A stretch of 64,000 nucleotides of DNA from an uncultured Collinsella sp. (GTDB lineage Bacteria; Actinomycetota; Coriobacteriia; Coriobacteriales; Coriobacteriaceae): positions 69,468-133,467 of the forward strand of contig UQLB01000002.1 of the NCBI GenBank assembly GCA_900541725.1. Direction: 5' to 3'. Below, in pieces: positions 52,525-59,952 of this stretch (the stretch's first letter is position 1; the number at the start of each line of letters is the position of its first letter). The notes under the pieces are model-generated. The model searched no databases, was not told where the DNA came from, and saw only the letters and a list, made by a program, of their open reading frames with translations. The position numbers were made by a program, and so were the translations under genes.

Positions 52525-52554
52525 AGTATATCTGTTGTACACAGGCTGTATAAA
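52525..52554 (-). promoter_or_regulatory. Candidate promoter of the GH13-GH77 gene
   Basis: On the minus strand TTTATA and TATACT are separated by 18 bases, about 60 bases before the gene start. The start codon has only a weak ribosome site. Confidence 0.4.
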
Positions 52555-52618
52555 CAACATCCGTTTACCATCGGCGAACGGTTGTCCTAGAAAATCGTTT
52601 TACCCACTATCTACAGAG

Positions 52619-52645
52619 AAGGGGCGCCCGGTTGGAGCGCCCCTT
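52619..52645 (-). terminator. Hairpin after glgA
   Basis: AAGGGGCGC pairs with GCGCCCCTT around a 9-base loop, 38 bases past the glgA stop, followed on the minus strand by CTCTG only. On the plus strand it is followed by GTTTAGGGTTTT. Confidence 0.65.
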
Positions 52646-52682
52646 GTTTAGGGTTTTGATTAGGTTTTGGATCGTCTGTGGG

Positions 52683-54953
52683 CTAGCGGCGCTTGCGGGT
52701 GGCCGTTGCCTTGCGGACGGACGTCTTCTTGGACGGGGCCTTTTTCTCTGCCGGAGCGGCGGGGGAGACCGGGGTCTCCTTGGCGGGCTCGGTCTTTGCC
52801 GTAGCCTTCGGAGCGGTCTTGACCTCAGCGGTCTTCGGTGTCGGCTCGGCCTTTACTGCGGGCTTGGCCTCGACCTTAGCCTCCGCCTTGGGAGCAGCGG
52901 CCTTGGTCGTGGTCTTCTTGGCCGTCGTCGTGGCGCGCTTGCGCGTGGTGGTCTTGGCGGCCGGCTTGGCCTCGGCGGGTGTCTCCTCGACTTTGGCGGC
53001 CGGCTTTGCGGCTGCCTTGGTCGTGGCGGCCTTCGTGGTCGTCGACTTCGTTGCCGTGGACTTCTTGGTTGCCGTTGCCTTTTTGGTGGTCGCGGTCGTC
53101 TTCTTGGCAGTGGTCTTGGCCGGTGCCTTGACGGCGGGCTTGGCCTCGACGGCGGCTTCAGCCTTTACCTCGGGAGCGGCCTCGGCCTCGGCGGCCTTCT
53201 TGGCAGCGGCGGTCGTGCGCTTGCGCGTTGTCGTTGTCTTAGTAGCAGTGGTCTTGGTTGTCGTCGCCTTGGTCGTAGTGGCCTTCTTAGCCGTCGTCTT
53301 ACGAGTCGTGGTCTTCTTGGCGGCAGACTTTGCAGCCGGCTTAGCCTCAGCCTCGGGAGCCGCTTCAACCGGCTTCTCCTCAGCCTTGGGCTCCTCAGCA
53401 GCAGCGGGCACCTCAACAACCGGCTCGGCCTTGGGCTCAGGCTCGGCCACAACCACAGGCTCGTCGACAACCGCCGCCGGCCTCTCAATCTCCGGGTGCA
53501 TAAAGAAGTACAGGTCCAGATACTTGTCGGCCGAGCGCGTCCAGCTAAAGTCCTGGCTCATGGCCTGCGTGACCAGCTGATCCCAGGCCTCACGGTTATC
53601 CCAGAACAGGCGAGCCGCGCGGAACACCGCGTCGCCCATCTCGTCGCCGTTAAAGTTGGTAAACGAGAAGCCCGTGCCCTCGCCGGTAAACTCGTTGTAT
53701 GGCTGCACGGTGTCCTTCAGACCACCGGTTTCGCGCACGATGGGCAGGGTACCGTAGCGCATGGCGATGATCTGCGACAGACCGCAGGGCTCAAACTTCG
53801 AAGGCATCAGGAACATGTCGGCGGCGGCATACATACGCTGCGACAGCGCCGGATCGAACTCGATGCGTGCGGCCATGGTGCCGGGGTACTTGTCCTGGAA
53901 GTAGCGTAGACCGTCCTCGTAGTCGCGGTCGCCGGTGCCCAGCACCGCCACCTGCACGCCGCCGGCCAGGATGCGGTCAAGTGCGTACATGACCAGGTCC
54001 ATGCCCTTCTGGCGCGTCAGGCGCGTGACCATCACCATAAGCGGGCGGTCGTCGCGAACCTCGAGCCCCAGCTCCTCCTGCAGCTTGGCCTTGCACACGG
54101 CCTTGCCAGAACGGTCCTCCACGGTGTAGTTGGCGGCAATGCGCTTGTCGGTCGCCGGGTCAAAGCCTGCCACATCAATGCCGTTGAGGATGCCCTGCAG
54201 CGCGTACGAACGCTCGCGCAGTACGCCGTCCAGGCCCTCGCCAAACTCGGGCGTCTGGATCTCGTTGGCATAGGTGGGGCTCACCGTGGTGATGGCGTCG
54301 GCATAGCGCAGCGCGCCCAGCATGTAGTTGATGCTGCAGGCGTCGCAACGCAGCTGCGAGGCGGCCGCCGGAATATGCGCCACACCCAGGATGTCCTCCA
54401 TCACGGTGTCGCTAAACTGGCCCTGGAACGCAACGTTGTGGATCGAGAACACGGTCTTGACGCGGTCGTACAGCGGCAGGCCCTGGTAGAACTCGCGCAA
54501 AAACACGGGCGCCAGCGCCGTCTGCCAGTCGTTGCAGTGCAGGATGTCGCACTCAAAGCCGGCCGGCAGGTGCTGCAGGCTCTCGGTGATAGCCTTGGAG
54601 AAGAACGCGAAGCGCTCGCCGTCGTCAAAGAAGCCGTACGGATAGTCGCGCGCAAAGTAGCGCTCGTTGTCGATGAACATATAGGTGACGCCGTCGTGTT
54701 CGAGCTTCTCGAGTCCGCAGTACTCATTACGCCAGCCCAGGCTCACGTAAAAGTCGGAGAAGTGCTCCATTTGCGCCTTGTACTCGTCCTTGATGGTGGC
54801 GTACTTGGGCACCATCACGATGACTTCGGCGCCGGCGCGCACAAGTGCCGCAGGCAGCGAGCCCGCCACGTCACCCAGGCCACCGGTCTTAACAAACGGT
54901 GCGCACTCGGCCGAGGCAAACACGATCTGCATCTTTTTGCTGGAATCAGCCAT
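52683..54953 (-). CDS. glgA: Glycogen synthase with a long histone-H1-like C-terminal tail
   Basis: Adds glucose from ADP-glucose to alpha-1,4-glucan. The 756 residues far exceed the usual 480 or so. Residues 1 to about 490 are a normal GT5 enzyme: FVKTGGLGDVAGSLP (ADP-glucose-binding Lys), HNVAFQGQF, LNGIDVAGFDP, and the C-terminal EPCGLSQIIAMRYGTLPIVR with the catalytic Glu. Residues about 495-756 are a low-complexity tail, first Pro/Glu/Ala-rich and acidic, then rich in KKTT, AAKK and TTRK, ending ATRKRR. The start at 54953 has GGGAG at good spacing; the ATG at 54965 has none. Last gene of the glg operon. Confidence 0.95.
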   Translation of the reverse strand: MADSSKKMQIVFASAECAPFVKTGGLGDVAGSLPAALVRAGAEVIVMVPKYATIKDEYKAQMEHFSDFYVSLGWRNEYCGLEKLEHDGVTYMFIDNERYFARDYPYGFFDDGERFAFFSKAITESLQHLPAGFECDILHCNDWQTALAPVFLREFYQGLPLYDRVKTVFSIHNVAFQGQFSDTVMEDILGVAHIPAAASQLRCDACSINYMLGALRYADAITTVSPTYANEIQTPEFGEGLDGVLRERSYALQGILNGIDVAGFDPATDKRIAANYTVEDRSGKAVCKAKLQEELGLEVRDDRPLMVMVTRLTRQKGMDLVMYALDRILAGGVQVAVLGTGDRDYEDGLRYFQDKYPGTMAARIEFDPALSQRMYAAADMFLMPSKFEPCGLSQIIAMRYGTLPIVRETGGLKDTVQPYNEFTGEGTGFSFTNFNGDEMGDAVFRAARLFWDNREAWDQLVTQAMSQDFSWTRSADKYLDLYFFMHPEIERPAAVVDEPVVVAEPEPKAEPVVEVPAAAEEPKAEEKPVEAAPEAEAKPAAKSAAKKTTTRKTTAKKATTTKATTTKTTATKTTTTRKRTTAAAKKAAEAEAAPEVKAEAAVEAKPAVKAPAKTTAKKTTATTKKATATKKSTATKSTTTKAATTKAAAKPAAKVEETPAEAKPAAKTTTRKRATTTAKKTTTKAAAPKAEAKVEAKPAVKAEPTPKTAEVKTAPKATAKTEPAKETPVSPAAPAEKKAPSKKTSVRKATATRKRR

Positions 54954-54976
54954 ATTGTCTCCCATGTTGCAATTCG

Positions 54977-55012
54977 AGAATAGCCGCCTGGCGCTAACCG
55001 GGCGGCTATTCT
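54977..55012 (-). terminator. Hairpin between glgD and glgA
   Basis: AGAATAGCCGCC pairs with GGCGGCTATTCT over 12 bases around a 12-base loop, directly before the glgA start. No T-run follows, so it acts as a partial terminator, a stability structure, or a block to translation of glgA. Confidence 0.6.
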
Positions 55013-55043
55013 ACATGTTACGAGCGATGTTGCGGTGCCAACG

Positions 55044-56171
55044 TTAACGTACGATGGTGGTGTCGGAAGTTAACGGAGCCTTGCCCAGCACCAGGATGTT
55101 CTCGGGCGTGCCGCGAAGCTCGGTGTTGGTGGGAACCACGTTGTTCTTGTCCAGGATGGCATTCTCAACGCGGGCGCCGCTCTTGATGATGCAGCTCTGG
55201 TTGATGATCGAGTTGGTCACCGAGGCGCCTTCCTCTACCACGACGCCGCGCGACAGGATCGAGTTGCGCACGGTGCCCTTGATGATGCAGCCGGCCGAGA
55301 TGATCGAGTTGCATGCGTGGCTGCCAGTCGCGTAGCGCGAAGGCGGCACGTCGTGGGCCTTGGTCAGGATCGGACGCTCGGGGTCGAAGAGCTGGTCGGC
55401 CACGGTCTGGTCGAGCAAGTCCATGCTGCGGCGATACAGCGACTTCTCGCTAAATACGCCCACGACCTCACCCTTGTACTCGTAGCTGCACACGTCGATG
55501 TTGCCAAAGTCGCCCTGGAGTGCCTCGAGCAGGTCCAGATAGTCAGCGGCCTGATAGTGATCGATGATCTCGAGCAGCGTCTCGCGGTTGACGATGCAGC
55601 AGTCCATGGAGGCGTTGTCGCCGTACACGACGCCAGCGCTCACGCCCGTCAGGCGGCCGTTCTCGTTGATTTGCAGCTCGGTCTCGTCATCGACGTTGCG
55701 CGTAGCCTTGCAGTACACCACGGTCATCTGGGCGCCGGAGTTCTCGTGCGCATCGATGATGGTGTTGAGGTCCATATTGAAGATGATGTTGGTGCCCATC
55801 ATCACAACATAGGGCTTATCCGAGCGCTGGAACAGCGTCTTGTTGGAGATGATGTCGCGCAGCAGGAAGCGCATGCCGCCCTTGGTGGTGCCATACGCGT
55901 TGCCGGGGACCATGAACAGGCCACCCTTCTTGCGGTCCAGGCCCCAGTCCTTGCCCGAGCCCACGTGGTCGATCAGCGAGCGGTAGTTGCCCGGCATGAC
56001 GACGCCGACGGTCTTAATGCCGGCATTCATCATGTTGGACAGCGGGAAGTCGATCAGGCGGTAGCGGCCCAAAAACGGGACGGACGCGATGGGGCGGTCC
56101 TTGAGCAGCACGCTACCGTAGGTCGAAGAGTAGTTAGCGGTGATATAACCGATGGCCTTGCGATTGATCAT
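55044..56171 (-). CDS. glgD: Glucose-1-phosphate adenylyltransferase, GlgD subunit
   Basis: Paralog of GlgC that in Firmicutes forms a hetero-oligomer with it and raises its activity, although catalysis by GlgD alone is weak. The 375 residues have a nucleotidyltransferase-like part (VPFLGRYRLIDFPLSNMMNAGI) and a left-handed beta-helix part (NSIISAGCIIKGTVRNSILS). Unlike GlgC, the opening lacks the GGGRGTRL-type pyrophosphorylase loop and reads AIGYITANYSS, typical of GlgD. The ATG at 56171 lies 4 bases after the glgC stop. Confidence 0.93.
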   Translation of the reverse strand: MINRKAIGYITANYSSTYGSVLLKDRPIASVPFLGRYRLIDFPLSNMMNAGIKTVGVVMPGNYRSLIDHVGSGKDWGLDRKKGGLFMVPGNAYGTTKGGMRFLLRDIISNKTLFQRSDKPYVVMMGTNIIFNMDLNTIIDAHENSGAQMTVVYCKATRNVDDETELQINENGRLTGVSAGVVYGDNASMDCCIVNRETLLEIIDHYQAADYLDLLEALQGDFGNIDVCSYEYKGEVVGVFSEKSLYRRSMDLLDQTVADQLFDPERPILTKAHDVPPSRYATGSHACNSIISAGCIIKGTVRNSILSRGVVVEEGASVTNSIINQSCIIKSGARVENAILDKNNVVPTNTELRGTPENILVLGKAPLTSDTTIVR

Positions 56172-56175
56172 CGGA

Positions 56176-57324
56176 TCATTCCCCCTTCCCGATAACGACG
56201 TCATTTCCAACGACGGCCGTATCCTTGGTGGTATCGACAGAGCCGAGCTTCACGCCCTCTTCGACCGTGGAGTTCTCGCCCAAAATTGCACGGCAGATGT
56301 GCGCGCCGCTCTTAACGTGCGCACCCGGCAGCAGCACGGAGTCCTCGACCACGGCGCGCTCCTCGATGATGACATCGGTCGAAAGAATCGAGTGGCGAGC
56401 GGTGCCGTAGATCTTGCAGCCGTTGGAGACCAGGCAGTCGTCCAGACGGCCGTCCGGGCCAATGTAGTGCGGCGGACGCGTGGTGATGTTGGACATGATG
56501 GGGAAGTGCTTGTCAAACAGATCGAACTCGGGGTTGTTGCCCAGCAGGTCCATCGAGGTCTCGTGGAAGCTGGCGATAGTGCCAACGTCCTTCCAAAAGC
56601 CGTGGAACTCGTAGCTGTATAGGCGTTTGCCCTCGCCGAGCAGCTTGGGGATGATGTCCTTGCCAAAGTCGTGGCTCGAGCGCTGGTCCAGAGCGTCCTC
56701 CTCGAGTGCCTCGATCAGCACGTCGGCCGAGAAGATGTAGATGCCCATGGATGCGAGGTTCGAATCGGGCTTATCGGGCTTCTCGGTGAACTTGGTGATG
56801 CGGCCGTCCTCGGGGTCGGTGGTCAGGATACCAAAGCGACTGGCCTCCTCCCACGGCACGGGCATAACGCTCACCGTGAGGTCGGCGTTGTTCTCAATGT
56901 GCGTCTTGAGCATCTTGCGGTAGTCCATGCGATACAGGTGATCGCCCGAAAGAATCAGAACGTACTTGGGGTCGTTGGCCTTGATGTAGTCCAGGTTCTG
57001 CGTAATGGCGTCGGCCGTGCCCGCATACCAGGCGCCGCCGGTCTGCGTCTCGTACGGCGGCAGGATCGACACACCGCCGTCGCGGCTGTCCAGATCCCAC
57101 GCCTCGCCGGAGCCCACATAGGCATGCAGCAGGTAGGGGCGGTACTGCGTCAGAACGCCCACCGTGTCGATGCCCGAGTTGGAGCAGTTGGAGAGCGAGA
57201 AGTCGATAATGCGGAACTTACCACCAAAGCTAACCGCCGGCTTAGCGATCTTTTGGGTGAGTGCCCCCAATCGGCTGCCCTGTCCTCCTGCGAGGAGCAT
57301 CGCGATGCATTCTTTCTTACTCAT
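56176..57324 (-). CDS. glgC: Glucose-1-phosphate adenylyltransferase, catalytic subunit
   Basis: Makes ADP-glucose from glucose-1-phosphate and ATP, the controlled first step of glycogen synthesis. The 382 residues have the loop [61 protein letters not shown] and the C-terminal beta-helix ([21 protein letters not shown]). AAGGAG lies before the ATG. Followed by glgD within 4 bases. Confidence 0.96.
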   Translation of the reverse strand: MSKKECIAMLLAGGQGSRLGALTQKIAKPAVSFGGKFRIIDFSLSNCSNSGIDTVGVLTQYRPYLLHAYVGSGEAWDLDSRDGGVSILPPYETQTGGAWYAGTADAITQNLDYIKANDPKYVLILSGDHLYRMDYRKMLKTHIENNADLTVSVMPVPWEEASRFGILTTDPEDGRITKFTEKPDKPDSNLASMGIYIFSADVLIEALEEDALDQRSSHDFGKDIIPKLLGEGKRLYSYEFHGFWKDVGTIASFHETSMDLLGNNPEFDLFDKHFPIMSNITTRPPHYIGPDGRLDDCLVSNGCKIYGTARHSILSTDVIIEERAVVEDSVLLPGAHVKSGAHICRAILGENSTVEEGVKLGSVDTTKDTAVVGNDVVIGKGE

Positions 57325-57364
57325 CGATTTCTCCTTCTGTCATCGATGTTCCTAAACCCATTAG

Positions 57365-57395
57365 CGACGGGCGCGGCGCTCGGTCGCGCCCGTCG
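57365..57395 (-). other. Hairpin between glgP and glgC
   Basis: CGACGGGCGCG pairs perfectly with CGCGCCCGTCG over 11 bases around a 9-base loop, in the 107-base gap. No T-run; most likely an mRNA stability or processing structure. Confidence 0.6.
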
Positions 57396-57431
57396 AGTAA
57401 TGCCGTGCTGGCAAAGGGGAGCTCGCGGCCT

Positions 57432-59858
57432 TTAAGCGTGCCAGATCTCGTCGCGGTACTCGCGAATGGTGCGGTCGCTCGAGAACCAGCCGCTCGAGGC
57501 GGTGTTGAGCAGGGCCTTGCGGTTCCAGGTCTCCTGGTCGCAGTAGCTGCCGGTGAGCTTCTCCCATGCATCCACGTAGCTGCGGAAGTCGGCCATGACC
57601 AGGTCGGGGTCGTTGTTGTTCATGAGCTCGTTGTAGATGCTCTCGAAGTTGCCCGAAAGACCCGCAAAGGTGTTGTCCTTGAGCTCGTCCATCACGCGGC
57701 CCAGGCGCTCGCGGTCGCCGTTGAGGGTATCCCACGCAAAGTAGCTGTTGGATGCCCAGAGCTGCTCGACCTCGGGGGCGGTCAGGCCAAAGACGGCCTC
57801 GTTCTCGCGACCGGCCAGGTCGGCGATCTCGATGTTGGCGCCGTCGAGGGTGCCCAGCGTAATAGCGCCGTTCATCATGAGCTTCATGTTGGACGTGCCC
57901 GAGGCCTCCTTGCCGGCCGTGGAGATCTGCTCAGAGATCTCGGCGGCGGGGTAGATGAGCTGGGCGTTGCTCACGCGGAAGTTGGGGATAAAGCAGACCT
58001 TCATGACCTCGTTGACGCGCGGGTCGTTGTTGATAACGTCGGCCACGGAGTTAATGAGGCGAATGGTCTCCTTGGCGAAGGTGTAGCTCGAGGCAGCCTT
58101 GCCGCTAAAGATGAAGGTCGTCGGCGTCACGTGGAAGTTGGGATCGGCGATGCGACGGTTGTAGATGTCCATCACCTTCATGATGTTCATGAGCTGGCGC
58201 TTGTAGGCGTGGAAGCGCTTTACCTGGACATCGAAGACGGTGTTGGGGTCGATGACCAGACCGGTCTCGGCCTTAACGTAGGCGGCCAGACGCTCCTTGT
58301 TAGTGCGCTTGGAGGCACCCACGGCCTTCAGGAACTCGGTGTCGTCCTTAAAACCTTTAAGCTTCTCCAGCTCAAAGGCGTCCTTGAGCCAACCATCGCC
58401 AATAGCCTCGGTCACGAGCTTGGCATAGGTGGGGTTGGCCTCGCCAAAGAAGCGACGGTGCGAGATGCCGTTGGTCTTGTTGTTGAACTTCTCGGGCGTC
58501 AGGGCATAGAAGTCCTTGAGCACGATGTTCTTGATGATGTCGGAGTGGATCTTGGCCACGCCGTTGACGCTGTGGCTGCAGATCACGGACAGGTTGGCCA
58601 TGCGAATCTCGCCGTCCCACAGAATGGCGGTCTGGCGCAGACGCTCCTGCCAGCCCTCCTGCGTGGTGTCGAAGGACTCGTGCCAACGACGGCTAATCTC
58701 GTCGATGATCTGGTACACGCGGGGGAGGAGCTTGGAGAACGTGCCGATGGGCCACTTCTCCAGAGCCTCGGGCAGGATGGTGTGGTTGGTGTAGCTCACG
58801 ACCTGCGTCACGATGTTCCAGGCGTCGTCCCACTCGAGCTTTTTCTCGTCGATGAGGATACGCATGAGCTCGGGGCCGCACATGGCGGGGTGGGTATCGT
58901 TGGTATGGATGGCCACAAACTGCGGCAGCAGCTCCCAGTTCGCGCCGTGCTCCTTCTCAAAGGTGTCGAGCAGGCTGTAGATGCCGGCCGATACAAACAG
59001 GTACTCCTGCTTCAGGCGCAGCAGACGGCCGTGCTCGCCGGCGTCGTTGGGGTAGAGGATGGCGCTGATGGCCTCGGCCTCGGCGCGCTCGGCATCGGCC
59101 AGGGCGTAGTCGCCGCGGTTGAAGGCCTCCAGATCGAAGTGCTCCTCGACCGGTTCTGCGGCCCAGACGCGCAGTTTGTTGACGGTCTCGCCGGCATAGC
59201 CCACGACGGGGATGTCATAAGGGACGGCAAGAATATCCTGCGTGTCCACCGTGCGGTAGAACGTGCGGCCGTTCTCCTCAAAGCCCTCAACGTGACCGCC
59301 AAACTTAATGGTCACGGCCTTGTCCTGACGACGGACCTCCCAGGGATAGCCGTGGGTGAGCCACTCGTCGGTGGCCTCGACCTGGCTGCCGTTAACGATC
59401 TCCTGCTTAAACAGGCCGTAGCGGTAGCGCATGCCGTTGCCGTAGCCGGCAATGCCCTCGGCTGCCATGGAATCCAGGAAGCATGCGGCCAGACGGCCCA
59501 GGCCACCGTTGCCCAGCGCCGGATCGGGCTCCTGGTTCTCGATGACGGACAGGTCAAAGCCCATGTCGTCGAGCGCCTCGGCGACCATGTCGCGCACGCC
59601 AAAGTTAAGCAGGTAGTTGTCGAGCAGGCGGCCGATCAAAAACTCGATCGAGAAGTAGTACACGCGCTTCTTGCCCTCGGCGGTGGCGCGAGCGTCACTC
59701 TTGGTGGCAACGGTGCGGGCCTTCTCGGCCACGAGCTTGGCCAGGGCGTTAAAGCGATCAAGGTCGCTTGCGGCCTCGACGCTCTTGCCGCTGATACTCA
59801 TGACGGCATCGCGGTAGAGTTCGGTAAACTCCTGCTTGTTGTCGAAGATCTTATTCAT
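57432..59858 (-). CDS. glgP: Glycogen/maltodextrin phosphorylase
   Basis: PLP enzyme releasing glucose-1-phosphate from alpha-glucans. The 808 residues match the family length. Seen are EFLIGRLLDNYLLNFG, GNGGLGRLAACFLDS, HTNDTHPAMCGPELMR, VQVKRFHAYKRQLMNI and the PLP-lysine segment EASGTSNMKLMMNGAI. Lying between glgB and glgC, it shows that synthesis and breakdown share one operon. GAAAGGAACGT precedes the ATG. Confidence 0.97.
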   Translation of the reverse strand: MNKIFDNKQEFTELYRDAVMSISGKSVEAASDLDRFNALAKLVAEKARTVATKSDARATAEGKKRVYYFSIEFLIGRLLDNYLLNFGVRDMVAEALDDMGFDLSVIENQEPDPALGNGGLGRLAACFLDSMAAEGIAGYGNGMRYRYGLFKQEIVNGSQVEATDEWLTHGYPWEVRRQDKAVTIKFGGHVEGFEENGRTFYRTVDTQDILAVPYDIPVVGYAGETVNKLRVWAAEPVEEHFDLEAFNRGDYALADAERAEAEAISAILYPNDAGEHGRLLRLKQEYLFVSAGIYSLLDTFEKEHGANWELLPQFVAIHTNDTHPAMCGPELMRILIDEKKLEWDDAWNIVTQVVSYTNHTILPEALEKWPIGTFSKLLPRVYQIIDEISRRWHESFDTTQEGWQERLRQTAILWDGEIRMANLSVICSHSVNGVAKIHSDIIKNIVLKDFYALTPEKFNNKTNGISHRRFFGEANPTYAKLVTEAIGDGWLKDAFELEKLKGFKDDTEFLKAVGASKRTNKERLAAYVKAETGLVIDPNTVFDVQVKRFHAYKRQLMNIMKVMDIYNRRIADPNFHVTPTTFIFSGKAASSYTFAKETIRLINSVADVINNDPRVNEVMKVCFIPNFRVSNAQLIYPAAEISEQISTAGKEASGTSNMKLMMNGAITLGTLDGANIEIADLAGRENEAVFGLTAPEVEQLWASNSYFAWDTLNGDRERLGRVMDELKDNTFAGLSGNFESIYNELMNNNDPDLVMADFRSYVDAWEKLTGSYCDQETWNRKALLNTASSGWFSSDRTIREYRDEIWHA

Positions 59859-59952
59859 ACGTTCCTTTCCCCCGGGGATGTTTCTCCCGGAACGGTTATG
59901 ACTTGTATCCTACGCCCCGCCGGGGCGGGTAATTGCAGTGGTAACGCTTTTG

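Noticed and set aside
52693..53580. A plus-strand frame of 295 codons rich in Val, Ala and Phe over the GlgA tail
   Set aside because: It is the reverse reading of the Lys/Ala/Thr repeat codons. The minus frame is continuous with glgA and is the real one.
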